Source: Edaphobacter bradus
GTDB taxonomy: Bacteria; Acidobacteriota; Terriglobia; Terriglobales; Acidobacteriaceae
Length of the DNA stretch: 64,000 bases
Assembly: GCF_025685645.1 (NCBI RefSeq)
Contig: NZ_JAGSYF010000003.1
Location: 186,001-250,000, forward strand
Direction: 5' to 3'
The position numbers were made by a program, and so were the translations under genes. The notes beneath the pieces were generated by a model. That model made no database searches, was not told the origin of the DNA, and saw nothing but the letters and a program-made list of their open reading frames with translations. Position 1 is the first letter of the stretch. The number at the start of each line of letters is the position of its first letter. Below are positions 8,513-16,694 of this stretch, piece after piece.

Positions 8513-8857
8513 ATGAATATCTCGGCCATCGTCGGGGAGGAGCTGACTGCTGTGGAGTTCGTGCAGGACTATCTGCAGCTTCGCTTCGATGGGCCACTGT
8601 TGACGCTGTATGCGTGGCCGGCTGTGTTGCTCAGCGATTATTCCGTCGCCTTTGGCGAACCGGAGTATCGGAATTCGCTTTGCGCGCAGATCGGCGAGAC
8701 CGTCGAAGAGGCTGAGCTTGATGAGGGGAACGCGCTGACGGTGAAGCTGGAGAATGGTACGGTCCTCGCGCTTTCGCTGCGCGAGGAGGACCTTGATGGG
8801 CCGGAGGCCGGGGCATACTCGGCGACGGGTTCACCGACAGATCAGATGGAGTTTTGA
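8513..8857 (+). CDS. Unknown protein between gcvPA and gcvPB
   Basis: A 114-residue cytoplasmic protein not assigned to a family. It reads as beta strands: EELTAVEFVQDYLQLRFDGPLLTLYAWP, then SDYSVAFGEPEYRNSLCAQIG, then ALTVKLENGTVLALSLREED, with a polar tail ending DQMEF. That layout suggests a small beta-rich domain. It begins 6 bases after gcvPA, and its TGA lies just inside the GAGGA ribosome-binding site of gcvPB (8867), so translation is probably coupled. Its place between the two halves of the P protein suggests a role connected with that enzyme. This is inference from position only. Confidence 0.8.
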   Translation: MNISAIVGEELTAVEFVQDYLQLRFDGPLLTLYAWPAVLLSDYSVAFGEPEYRNSLCAQIGETVEEAELDEGNALTVKLENGTVLALSLREEDLDGPEAGAYSATGSPTDQMEF

Positions 8858-8866
8858 GGAACGCTG

Positions 8867-10414
8867 ATGAGTGACAAGAAGTTTGTGGGAACACCGAAGA
8901 AGGCGACGAGCCACGTTAATCAGAACGAGGATTTGATCTTCGAGAAGTCGTCGCCGGGGAAGAAGGCGTACCGGCTGAGCGAGCTGGATGTTCCGGCGGT
9001 GGATGCTGCTTCCCTGCTGGGTGACGCGGTGCGCACCGATCTGGGCGTGATGCCGGAGCTTTCGGAGATTGAGATTGTGCGTCACTTCACGCGGCTTTCG
9101 ACGTGGAACTATGCGATCGACCTCGGGATGTTTCCGCTGGGAAGCTGCACGATGAAGTACAACGGCCGCGTGAATGAGCTGGTGGCGCGGCTGGAGGGGT
9201 TGGCCGAGGCGCATCCGTATCAGCCGGAGGCGGTATCGCAGGGCGTGCTCCAGATCATGAAGGTGCTGAGCGATTGCCTGATCGAGATCACCGGCATGGA
9301 CACGATCACGCTGCAGCCGGCGGCGGGCGCGCACGGGGAGTTTACGGGCATCCTGCTGGCGCGGGCGTATCACGAGAGCAAGGGCAATGCGCGGAAGAAG
9401 GTTCTGATTCCGGATTCGGCGCATGGAACGAATCCGGCGACGGCGGCGGTGGTCGGCTACGAGATACAGAACCTGAAGTCGAACGCCGAGGGCATGGTCG
9501 ATCTGGCCGAGTTGGAGAAGCTGGTCGATGAGGACACCGCGGCGCTGATGCTGACGAATCCCTCGACGATCGGCGTGTTTGAGAGCGAGATCCACAAGAT
9601 CGCCGACATTCTTCACGCGAAGGGCGCGCTGCTCTATATGGACGGCGCGAACATGAATGCGCTGGTGGGCAAGGTGCGGCCGGGTGACTTCGGCGTGGAT
9701 GTGATGCACCTGAACCTGCACAAGACGTTCTCGACGCCGCATGGAGGCGGTGGCCCGGGGTCGGGGCCGGTGGCCTGCAAGAAGATTCTGGAGCCGTTTT
9801 TGCCGACGCCCGTGCTGGCCACGAAGGCCGATGGCAAGCTTACGTTCGATTATGACCGGCCGCAGACGGTGGGCCGCGTGCGCGCGTGGTACGGCAACTT
9901 CGGCATGTTCATCCGCGCGCTGGCGTACATCCTGGCCAACGGGCCGGATGGTCTGCGGCAGACGACCGAGGATGCAGTGCTGAACGCGAACTATCTGCGG
10001 GCGAAGCTGAACGGGCACTTCGATCTGCCTTTCAAGACGGCGTCTATGCACGAGGTCGTGTTCTCGGACAAGCTGCAGGCGAAGAATGGCGTGAGAACGG
10101 GCGACATGGGCAAGCGGCTGCTGGATTATGGCTTCCATGCGTACACGGTCTCGTTTCCGCTGATCGTTCCGGGCGCGATGATGATTGAGCCTACCGAGAG
10201 CGAGAGCCGCGAAGAGCTCGATCTTCTGGTCGATGCGTTGCAGCAGATTGCGCGCGAGGCCGAGGAGAATCCGGAGATTGTGAAGACGGCCCCACATACG
10301 ACGCGGCTGAGGCGGCTGGATGAGACGACGGCGGCGCGCAAGCCGGTGCTGCGATGGAAAGCGCCGGCAGCGCCGAACGGCGTGACGATCGATACCGCTG
10401 CGAAGGAGTGGTAG
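8867..10414 (+). CDS. gcvPB: Glycine dehydrogenase (decarboxylating) subunit 2
   Basis: Catalytic C-terminal half of the glycine cleavage P protein. The PLP-binding lysine is Lys286 in HLNLHKTFSTPHGGGGPG. Other family segments are FPLGSCTMKYNGRVNE near 89-104, QPAAGAHGEFTGILLARAYHE near 150-170 and PDSAHGTNPATAA near 182-194. The length of 515 residues is typical or slightly long, with a charged N-terminal extension of about 30 residues. The ATG has GAGGA six bases upstream. The next gene starts one base after the stop codon. Confidence 0.97.
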   Translation: MSDKKFVGTPKKATSHVNQNEDLIFEKSSPGKKAYRLSELDVPAVDAASLLGDAVRTDLGVMPELSEIEIVRHFTRLSTWNYAIDLGMFPLGSCTMKYNGRVNELVARLEGLAEAHPYQPEAVSQGVLQIMKVLSDCLIEITGMDTITLQPAAGAHGEFTGILLARAYHESKGNARKKVLIPDSAHGTNPATAAVVGYEIQNLKSNAEGMVDLAELEKLVDEDTAALMLTNPSTIGVFESEIHKIADILHAKGALLYMDGANMNALVGKVRPGDFGVDVMHLNLHKTFSTPHGGGGPGSGPVACKKILEPFLPTPVLATKADGKLTFDYDRPQTVGRVRAWYGNFGMFIRALAYILANGPDGLRQTTEDAVLNANYLRAKLNGHFDLPFKTASMHEVVFSDKLQAKNGVRTGDMGKRLLDYGFHAYTVSFPLIVPGAMMIEPTESESREELDLLVDALQQIAREAEENPEIVKTAPHTTRLRRLDETTAARKPVLRWKAPAAPNGVTIDTAAKEW

Positions 10415-10415
10415 C

Positions 10416-10700
10416 GTGGAGCGCTTCCGTTACCTCGGAGACGACCGCCATGCGGAACTGGAGAAGCATGAGTTCATGATGGGCGAGGCGAGGGGGCGGC
10501 TCGCCGTGACGCTCGATGTGCTGACCGATGCGCTGATTCTGGTTGGACAGCATGGCGTGTACTGCACGAGCAACCGGAACCCTACGGTTCCGGCGCTCGA
10601 TCTGCAGGCTGTGCTGGCGAATCTGAATGGAGCGAAGGAGCTGGTCTCGTCGGTCATGGAGAAGCTGCGGCTCGAGCGCGAGGCCTCCGAGACGAAGTAG
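10416..10700 (+). CDS. Unknown small protein, last gene of the gcv operon
   Basis: A 94-residue protein starting at GTG 10416 with AAGGAG ten bases upstream, inside the end of gcvPB. It appears mostly helical: RYLGDDRHAELEKHEFMMGEARGRLAVTLDVLTDAL, then a short GQHGVYCTSNRNPTVPALD segment, then LQAVLANLNGAKELVSSVMEKLRLERE. No motif points to a reaction, and I do not recognise the family. One base separates it from gcvPB, so it is clearly part of the same transcription unit. It is convergent with the DUF2911 gene 3 bases away. Confidence 0.75.
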   Translation: MERFRYLGDDRHAELEKHEFMMGEARGRLAVTLDVLTDALILVGQHGVYCTSNRNPTVPALDLQAVLANLNGAKELVSSVMEKLRLEREASETK

Positions 10701-10703
10701 CAG

Positions 10704-11228
10704 CTACTGAGCTGTAATCGAGACGGACTCGTCGGTGTTCTCCCAGCGGACGTGCAGCTCCGTGGCGTTGCCTCTGGTCTTCTCGAACGAGATGGACATC
10801 TTCTCCTGCGGTGACGCGAGTGTTGTGCCCTTCATGGGGATGCGGACGAGATCCCGATCCTGGTGGTACTCCGTGCCCCACTGCCCGGTCTGCTTGTTGA
10901 TGATGAGCAGCCACTCGGTTTTTGAAGGTAGTGTGTAGAGGGTGTAGGAACCGGCGGGAACCGTGGCCGAGCCGATCTTCAGGTTTGCCTTTGTGACGAA
11001 CGTGGTGGCTGGGTTCGCTCCGGTGCGCCAGACTTCGTTGTAGGGGACGACTTCTCCCATGATCTTGCGGCCGCGCATGGAGGGGGCACCGTACTTGATG
11101 GCGATGGTCTTGCCGTCAAGCGCGACGGTGGCGGTCTCAGGAGGGCTCAGGACAGGCTTGGCTTGCGCCAGACTGGCTGTGGCGAGGAGGACGGTACAGG
11201 CCAGAGAGGCGATGGAGCGTGCGAACAT
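10704..11228 (-). CDS. Exported DUF2911 domain protein
   Basis: A 174-residue protein with signal peptide MFARSIASLACTVLLATASLAQA and a mature domain of the DUF2911 type. Typical features are SPPETATVALDGKTIAIKYGAPSMRGRKIMG near 28-58, VWRTGANPATTF near 66-77, VPAGSYTLYTLP near 90-101, the WLLIINKQTGQWGT strand, and a final beta strand ending SVSITAQ. Members are periplasmic or secreted and of unknown function, and are common in Acidobacteriota and Bacteroidota. It stands alone on the minus strand between the gcv operon and the tRNA. Confidence 0.88.
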   Translation of the reverse strand: MFARSIASLACTVLLATASLAQAKPVLSPPETATVALDGKTIAIKYGAPSMRGRKIMGEVVPYNEVWRTGANPATTFVTKANLKIGSATVPAGSYTLYTLPSKTEWLLIINKQTGQWGTEYHQDRDLVRIPMKGTTLASPQEKMSISFEKTRGNATELHVRWENTDESVSITAQ

Positions 11229-11405
11229 GCGGGAGAGTCTCGCTTTCCTTTGATTTAGCTTGCGATTCGATGCTCGACGCTGTGGGGGATTCTGTCAACC
11301 TGCTACAGACCTCTCCCGTGCGCTCGCAGGCGGCACGAAAGGAGCGGGATCGTCAGTGGTATGATGCCGGTCAGATTTTCGAACCTATGAACCGGGAGGC
11401 AGCAG

Positions 11406-11468
11406 ATGAAACTCAGGACTCTTCGGGCGGGATCCCTGGCTGTGGCGTGGGTTGCGAACAGATGCTAG
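11406..11468 (+). pseudogene. Possible truncated signal-peptide remnant or leader ORF
   Basis: ATG 11406 with GGGAGG upstream opens a 20-codon frame reading MKLRTLRAGSLAVAWVANRC and stopping at TAG 11466-11468. It looks like the first part of a signal peptide whose gene has been cut off, and tRNA-Arg starts 12 bases later. A chance ORF is also possible. The rest of 11229-11405 shows nothing clear. Confidence 0.25.
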
Positions 11469-11480
11469 GCTAGAGATAAT

Positions 11481-11557
11481 GCGCCCGTAGCTCAGCTGGA
11501 TAGAGCGGCAGCCTCCGAAGCTGTAGGTCAGAAGTTCGAATCTTCTCGGGCGCACCA
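11481..11557 (+). tRNA. tRNA-Arg (anticodon CCG)
   Basis: A 77-base cloverleaf including an encoded CCA. The acceptor stem GCGCCCG pairs with CGGGCGC, the D arm is GCTC/GAGC, and the anticodon stem GCAGC/GCTGT holds loop CTCCGAA with anticodon CCG, which reads the CGG codon. The T arm AGAAG/CTTCT has loop TTCGAAT. The discriminator is A11554 and CCA is at 11555-11557. No integrase or attachment duplication was seen beside it. Confidence 0.97.
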
Positions 11558-11697
11558 TTCTCCCACAAAAACGATGCAGCGCCACAACTGGCAGTAGTGG
11601 CGTGCATGATATGCGCGAAATGCGGTTGGCGGTTACCTGCCGGGTGGACTAGCGTGAAACAGGAAAACTCTGCTTAGTTTTCTATGGGAGAATTGCC

Positions 11698-13449
11698 ATG
11701 CTGAAACTAATCTTCTCGGCTCTGCTTGCTGTTTTGGGGATGCAGACCCCTACGCCTAAAACCTGGTACGTGCGCGTGGACGGGGCCTTGACGGCCGACG
11801 GCCTGGCCGATGCTCCCTGTGCACCGAGAGTCACCCACTGCGCCTTCTCCACCCCGGCGCTGCTGGCCTTGAAGATGAAGCCGGGGGATACGGTGGTGAT
11901 CCACGCCGGGCAGTACCGCTGCGGCTATCTGGGGCCGAACGTCAACGACGATGGCGGCCTCTCCGAGCACGGCAACCCCTACGCCCCCTGCTTCAGCGTT
12001 CCGGCCAACACTACCTGGGTAGGAGACGGGAGTAGCAAAACGCAGATCTTCGGCGGGTACGGCGCGGGGACGGTCTTCGACCTGAAAAACTCACCGGGAG
12101 TCACGATCAAAGGCATCGAGGTGACCGACCACGGTTCGTGCTCCAAATACGGAGCCGATCCAATACCGTGCAATACCAGTTACCCGCTCAGCGACTTTGC
12201 GGACAACGGAATCTGGACCGGAACCGGCACCTGTGGGCTGACCCTCGAGGACGTGAACATCCATGGCTTCACCAAAAACGGCATCGTCGGCCCAATTTGC
12301 GGCACGGTGACCGCCACGAACGTGCGGATTGCGGCCAACGGGGCGGCGGGATGGAACTTCGACGACGGCGCGCGTACTCCTACGGTGAGCGGTTCAGTAG
12401 TAGCCAGCCACCTCACGGTGGAGTGGAACGGCTGTAACGAAGAGTACCCAATCACACACCAATACCCGTTGCGGAGCTGTTATGACGACAACAACGGTGG
12501 ATACGGCGATGGGATCGGGACCCCTGACACGCCGCTCAACTTTGCGTGCGACCACTGCACCTTCCGGTACAACACCCAGGATGGGTTTGATCTGCTGCAC
12601 ACGAGCGGCAGCGAGATCTCAATCACGCACTCCACCTCCTACGGTAACGAGGGGCAGCAGTGGAAGATGGGCGCGATGAAGAAGGTCGTCTTCCAGAACA
12701 ACGTCACGGTGCACAGTTGCAGCCGAATGTCCCAGCCGATCGGGGACTGGCCCGGCAGCACGGGGCTGAGCGACTTCTGCCGCGCGGCGGGGGATGGTAT
12801 CACCTTCGCCGTGATGGACGGGGGAACCTACACATTCCAGAACAACAGCTTTGCGGGGTACGGGGAGACTTCGTACGACATCGAGTGCGGTCGCAATGTG
12901 ACCTGTACGCAACCAAACATCACGTTCCAGAACAACCTGCACATCGGCTATGTGAGTCCGAGGGCTGGCCAGACTCCCGGAGTCTTCTATATGAACGGGG
13001 TCCCGGCAAACCCGTTTGTCGCGGCAGATCACAACATCTACTTCAACATGCGTACCTGCCCGACGGAAAAGGGCAGCTCGTGCGCGGACCCGAAGATAGC
13101 GGTTGAGCCAACCTTCACGAGCGAAGCCGCGCTTGATGCTATCGACTTCCACCTGACCCCGGCAAGCACGAACGCCATCGGAGCGGGCGCGGCGGTAGGC
13201 CTGACCGATGACTACGACGGAGTGGCAAGGCTCAACCCCACCAGCATAGGGGCCTATGAGAGCACGGCGCCCGCTGCGCCGCCGCCACACAATCACGCTG
13301 TCACTCACCCGCGGAACGCGTCTATGACGTCAGCTCCGAGGGCAGTCTCCGAGGGGCGCGATCCGCGGGGAATGGCGGGGATGGGTGCGTGGTCGATCTG
13401 CAGGCCGCGTCCTGCGATGGCGACGTTGTCGCGTGTAGTCTTGGCCTGA
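11698..13449 (+). CDS. Secreted right-handed parallel beta-helix protein
   Basis: A 583-residue exported protein with signal peptide MLKLIFSALLAVLGMQ. It then begins TPKTWYVRVDGALTADG, a form common to secreted repeat proteins. Residues about 70-510 consist of short strands with Asn and Gly turns (for example GVTIKGIEVTDHG, NGIVGPICGTVTATNVRIAANG, CTFRYNTQDGFDLLHTSG), the pattern of right-handed beta-helix proteins such as pectate lyase-like domains. Many Cys residues may form disulfides. The domain ends at IGAYES near 520. The last 48 codons run antisense through the 3' end of the GGDEF gene and look non-native, so the original stop was probably lost. Substrate unknown. Confidence 0.8.
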   Translation: MLKLIFSALLAVLGMQTPTPKTWYVRVDGALTADGLADAPCAPRVTHCAFSTPALLALKMKPGDTVVIHAGQYRCGYLGPNVNDDGGLSEHGNPYAPCFSVPANTTWVGDGSSKTQIFGGYGAGTVFDLKNSPGVTIKGIEVTDHGSCSKYGADPIPCNTSYPLSDFADNGIWTGTGTCGLTLEDVNIHGFTKNGIVGPICGTVTATNVRIAANGAAGWNFDDGARTPTVSGSVVASHLTVEWNGCNEEYPITHQYPLRSCYDDNNGGYGDGIGTPDTPLNFACDHCTFRYNTQDGFDLLHTSGSEISITHSTSYGNEGQQWKMGAMKKVVFQNNVTVHSCSRMSQPIGDWPGSTGLSDFCRAAGDGITFAVMDGGTYTFQNNSFAGYGETSYDIECGRNVTCTQPNITFQNNLHIGYVSPRAGQTPGVFYMNGVPANPFVAADHNIYFNMRTCPTEKGSSCADPKIAVEPTFTSEAALDAIDFHLTPASTNAIGAGAAVGLTDDYDGVARLNPTSIGAYESTAPAAPPPHNHAVTHPRNASMTSAPRAVSEGRDPRGMAGMGAWSICRPRPAMATLSRVVLA

Positions 13450-14435
13450 TACATCATGGTGTCGGCGGCGCGAAGGATGCTGGGAACGGAGTCGCCGTCC
13501 TCCGGGTAGGTCGCAAGCCCGAAGCTGCCGGAGACAGCCAGTGACAGGCCGGCGCCGCTTAGGAAGCGAGCCGAGCGGAGATCGTTGCACAGCGTCATGG
13601 TCGCACCGGTCGCGGCGATTTTCCCCATGCTGGGGAGCAGCGCCACGAACTCGTCGCCGCCGTAGCGGAAGGCGGAGTTGGCCGGTCCAAGCGAGCGCTT
13701 CAGCAGGCTGCCGACCTCGGCCAGCAGGCGGCTGCCGACCAGATGCCCGTGAGTGTCGTTGACCGCCTTGAAGTGGTCGAGATCGACGAAGAGCAGGCTG
13801 AACGGCCGGCCAATGGCGATCTGCTCGCCGAGCAGGGTGTAGAGATGGCGCGCGTTGAAGAGCCCTGTGACGTCGTCGGTGATGGTGAGCTCCTGAATGA
13901 GCGTCATGGAGCGGGCGTTCTGGATAGCGATGGCCGCGTAGTCGCAGAGAATGCGCAGGAACGAGATGGAGTACTCGGAGAGCAGGTCGAGCTTGCTGTT
14001 GAGGAGCTGGATGACTCCGAGCGTCTTGTCTCCCGAGCGTACGGGAACGCAGGCGATGGACTGAATGTTGAGGTCGCGGTGCTTCGCAGCGAACGCCGAC
14101 CAGTGAGGATCGAGCGAGACGTCAGGCACGACGAGCGGATTGCCGGTCTTCGCGACCCAACCAGCCACTCCCTCGCCGAGGGGGACACGCAGCCCTTTGA
14201 GGCTCTGGGCGTTTTCGCCAACCGCGATGGCGTAGTAGAGGGTCTGTTCGGCCTCGTCCACCATGAGCATCGACCAGCGCTCCGGCCCGAAGAACTGGGC
14301 CATCTTGTCCATGATGGCGCTGAGAATCTCCTCGAGTTCGAGGCTGGAGGTAAGTGCGCGAGCGACATCGTGGAAGACCCGAAGGTGATCCAGCTGGCGG
14401 CTATCAATTACCTCGAACTTTTGACGGTCCTTCAA
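13305..14435 (-). CDS. GAF-GGDEF diguanylate cyclase
   Basis: A cytoplasmic 376-residue protein predicted to make cyclic di-GMP. A GAF domain spans about 25-178 (LGEGVAGWVAKTGNPLVVPDV at 86-106, IACVPVRSGDKTLGVIQLLNS at 127-147). The GGDEF domain follows, with DDVTGLFNARHL at 187-198, VDLDHFKAVNDTHGH at 217-231 and the intact active-site GGDEF at 259-263. The RxxD inhibitory site expected five residues before GGDEF is missing, so product inhibition through that site is not expected. The start is TTG 14435, supported by AAGGA six bases upstream. It overlaps the convergent beta-helix gene by 145 bases. moaA lies upstream on the same strand. Confidence 0.93.
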   Translation of the reverse strand: MKDRQKFEVIDSRQLDHLRVFHDVARALTSSLELEEILSAIMDKMAQFFGPERWSMLMVDEAEQTLYYAIAVGENAQSLKGLRVPLGEGVAGWVAKTGNPLVVPDVSLDPHWSAFAAKHRDLNIQSIACVPVRSGDKTLGVIQLLNSKLDLLSEYSISFLRILCDYAAIAIQNARSMTLIQELTITDDVTGLFNARHLYTLLGEQIAIGRPFSLLFVDLDHFKAVNDTHGHLVGSRLLAEVGSLLKRSLGPANSAFRYGGDEFVALLPSMGKIAATGATMTLCNDLRSARFLSGAGLSLAVSGSFGLATYPEDGDSVPSILRAADTMMYQAKTTRDNVAIAGRGLQIDHAPIPAIPRGSRPSETALGADVIDAFRG

Positions 14436-14534
14436 GACCTGTCCTTAGCCACAGAACTTACCCCGTTCAAAACAAATCTACCTAAGTAAGGGTGCGATGC
14501 GGTATTTAACGCAGCCAGGACAGGAAAGTTGCAG

Positions 14535-15629
14535 TCATCCACCAATATGAACCATATTTCGTGACGGCTTCTCGAAACCGGGCTCGCCTATATGATGACG
14601 CGCCTCTTTCTTCATGACAATCTTTCTTACATACGCACGCAGGTCGGAGTCGGTTCCGCCGCGCAGCATCTCGCCGTAGAGGTCGTGGTCGCTTTGCGAG
14701 AAGAGGCAGGTGCGGATCTTGCCATCGGAGGTGAGGCGGACCCGGCTGCAGTGCCCGCAGAAGGGACGCGAGACGGGCGCGATGATGCCGATCTCGCCCA
14801 ACCCGTCGTCGAAGGTAAACCTCTTTGCAGTCTCACTTGCAGCGTGTGGCGGAAGCTCGACCAAGGGGCGGAAGGCGCCGAGGCGGGCGACGAGCTCGTC
14901 CATGGGGACGACGGTCTCAGGGCGCCAGCTGCGGTCCTCCTCGAGGGGCATGAACTCGATGAAGCGCACGATGACGCCTTCGCGGCGGGAGAACTCGGCG
15001 AACTGCTCGATCTCGTGATCGTTGAAGCCGCGCAACAGGACGCAGTTGATCTTGACCGGGCCGAGGCCGACCTCTTTCGCTTTGCGGAGGCCCGCCTGGA
15101 CGCGATCGAAGCTGCGCGGAACTCGCGTGATGGCGGCAAAGGTCTCGGGATCGACGGCATCCATACTGACAGTGACACGGCCGAGGCCAGCCTCCTTGAG
15201 GGGGGCGGCGAGCCCTTCGAGCAGATGGCCGTTGGTGGTGAGGGCGATGTCGAGAGGGTGGCCAGCGTCCGTCGGTGTTCCGTCGGGAAGGTAGGCCGTG
15301 CCCATCTTCGCCAGCTCCCGAACCATATCGACGAGGCCGCGACGCAGCAGGGGTTCGCCGCCAGTGAGCCGCACTTTTTCGATGCCGAGCGAGACGAAGA
15401 TTCTTACCATGCGGAGGTAGTCCGCGATGGCCAGCTCGGTGTACTGCGCGCCTTCGTTGCCTGTGCGGCAGTAGACGCACTTGTAGTTGCAGCGATCGGT
15501 GACGGAGACGCGGAGATCGGTGATCTGACGGCCGAACTTGTCGCGCAGCCTTCCCTCCGGACTGGGGAGCCGGGCTTCGTCGCCTTCTCTCGCGATGTCA
15601 GTTACAAAGGTGGCCATGGGCTGCGTCAT
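14535..15629 (-). CDS. moaA: GTP 3',8-cyclase (molybdenum cofactor synthesis)
   Basis: Radical SAM enzyme for the first step of molybdopterin synthesis. The N-terminal cluster motif is CNYKCVYC (Cys47, Cys51 and Cys54 from the ATG chosen). The second [4Fe-4S] site shows as FCGHCSRVRLTSDGKIRTC near the end. The protein ends with the double glycine needed for MoaA activity. The frame extends to GTG 15677, but a -10-like TATACT lies immediately before that GTG, so ATG 15629 or 15617 is more likely. No other moa gene is nearby. Confidence 0.94.
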   Translation of the reverse strand: MTQPMATFVTDIAREGDEARLPSPEGRLRDKFGRQITDLRVSVTDRCNYKCVYCRTGNEGAQYTELAIADYLRMVRIFVSLGIEKVRLTGGEPLLRRGLVDMVRELAKMGTAYLPDGTPTDAGHPLDIALTTNGHLLEGLAAPLKEAGLGRVTVSMDAVDPETFAAITRVPRSFDRVQAGLRKAKEVGLGPVKINCVLLRGFNDHEIEQFAEFSRREGVIVRFIEFMPLEEDRSWRPETVVPMDELVARLGAFRPLVELPPHAASETAKRFTFDDGLGEIGIIAPVSRPFCGHCSRVRLTSDGKIRTCLFSQSDHDLYGEMLRGGTDSDLRAYVRKIVMKKEARHHIGEPGFEKPSRNMVHIGG

Positions 15630-15677
15630 CTTTTGGATGCGCGGGCGCTGCCGAAGCTTCAGCAGCGCCCTTCCCAC

Positions 15678-15683
15678 AGTATA
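15678..15683 (-). promoter_or_regulatory. Predicted -10 element for moaA
   Basis: TATACT on the minus strand, about 50 bases upstream of the preferred moaA ATG and between moaA and etfA. No good -35 element is visible. If this is the promoter, transcription starts within the GTG-initiated version of the frame, which argues for the shorter protein. Confidence 0.35.
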
Positions 15684-15704
15684 GTCGCGAGACCAAAGCC
15701 GCCA

Positions 15705-16694
15705 TTACCCCTTGGCGGCGAGGACCGCTTTAGTAAGGGCGGGGACGATCTCGAAGAGGTCTCCAACGACGCCGTAATCGGCCACCTCGAAGATGGGCGC
15801 GTTCTCGTCCTTGTTGATGGCGATGACGGACTTTGAGCCCTTCATCCCAACGAGATGCTGAATCGCGCCTGAGATTCCGACGGCGAGATAGAGCTTCGGC
15901 GAGACGGTCTGGCCGGAGCTTCCGACCTGACGCTCCATCGGCAGCCAGCCGTTGTCGCAGATGGGACGCGAGGCGGCGAGCTCTGCCCCGAGCGCGGCCG
16001 CGAGCTCTTCGACGATGTTGATGTTCTCCTGCTCGCCGATGCCACGCCCGACCGAGACGATGACCGGCGCGGCGGTGAGGTCGACGGTCTGGGCTGACTC
16101 GCGGAAGAGTTCGCCGGGCTTGCTGCGAAGCTGTGCGGAGTCGAGCTGCGGAGTAAATGCCTCGACGGTCGCGCTTCCCTCTTCGACCGCGTCGGAGCGG
16201 AAGGTCCCTGCCTGCACCGAGATGAAGCAGGGGCCGGAGGCGGTGTGTCGGTAGTCGGCGTTGAGCTTGCCCTGGAGGAGCTGGCGCACGAAGACCGGGC
16301 CCGCGGAGCCAGCGGAATCATGGCGAATGGCGATCACGTCACTGATGAGTACCTGCCTGAAGCGCGTGGCGAGCGCTGGGGCGAAGTCGCGCACCTGGTA
16401 GGTGTGGGGCAGAAGGACGTAGGCCGGGCCCGCCTGCTTGATGAGCTGTTCGAGCGCGACGACGTAGCCGTCGGCCGTGTAGACGCTGAGGAGGTCATGC
16501 TGGACAGCGACGGCCTTGGCGAGTTTTTTTGTTGCGAGTTCGGAGCCGAGCGAGTCGATGCTTTTCCCGATGACGGCGGCCGAGCACTCGACGCCGAGCT
16601 TTGCCGCAAGCTGCTGACCGGCGGCGAGCGCCTCGAAGCTCATGCGGTTCCATGCGCCGCCGCGCTGTTCCATGATTACAAGGACTCCGCTCAT
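15705..16694 (-). CDS. etfA: Electron transfer flavoprotein alpha subunit
   Basis: FAD-binding subunit of the ETF heterodimer that takes electrons from acyl-CoA dehydrogenases. The 329 residues have the family layout: an N-terminal nucleotide-like domain and a C-terminal FAD domain with VGRGIG near 210, GSSGQTVSPKLYLAVGISGAIQH near 255-277 and AINKDENAPIFEVADYGVVGDLFE near 287-310. The ATG overlaps the etfB stop by four bases (ATGA), and GAGGTGA lies just upstream. It is the third gene of a three-gene operon. Confidence 0.96.
   Translation of the reverse strand: MSGVLVIMEQRGGAWNRMSFEALAAGQQLAAKLGVECSAAVIGKSIDSLGSELATKKLAKAVAVQHDLLSVYTADGYVVALEQLIKQAGPAYVLLPHTYQVRDFAPALATRFRQVLISDVIAIRHDSAGSAGPVFVRQLLQGKLNADYRHTASGPCFISVQAGTFRSDAVEEGSATVEAFTPQLDSAQLRSKPGELFRESAQTVDLTAAPVIVSVGRGIGEQENINIVEELAAALGAELAASRPICDNGWLPMERQVGSSGQTVSPKLYLAVGISGAIQHLVGMKGSKSVIAINKDENAPIFEVADYGVVGDLFEIVPALTKAVLAAKG

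Noticed and set aside
8831-10297. A 488-codon frame antisense to gcvPB
   Set aside because: Shadow of gcvPB, which has its PLP lysine and all family motifs.
14592-15836. A 414-codon frame antisense to moaA
   Set aside because: Shadow of moaA with no domain of its own.
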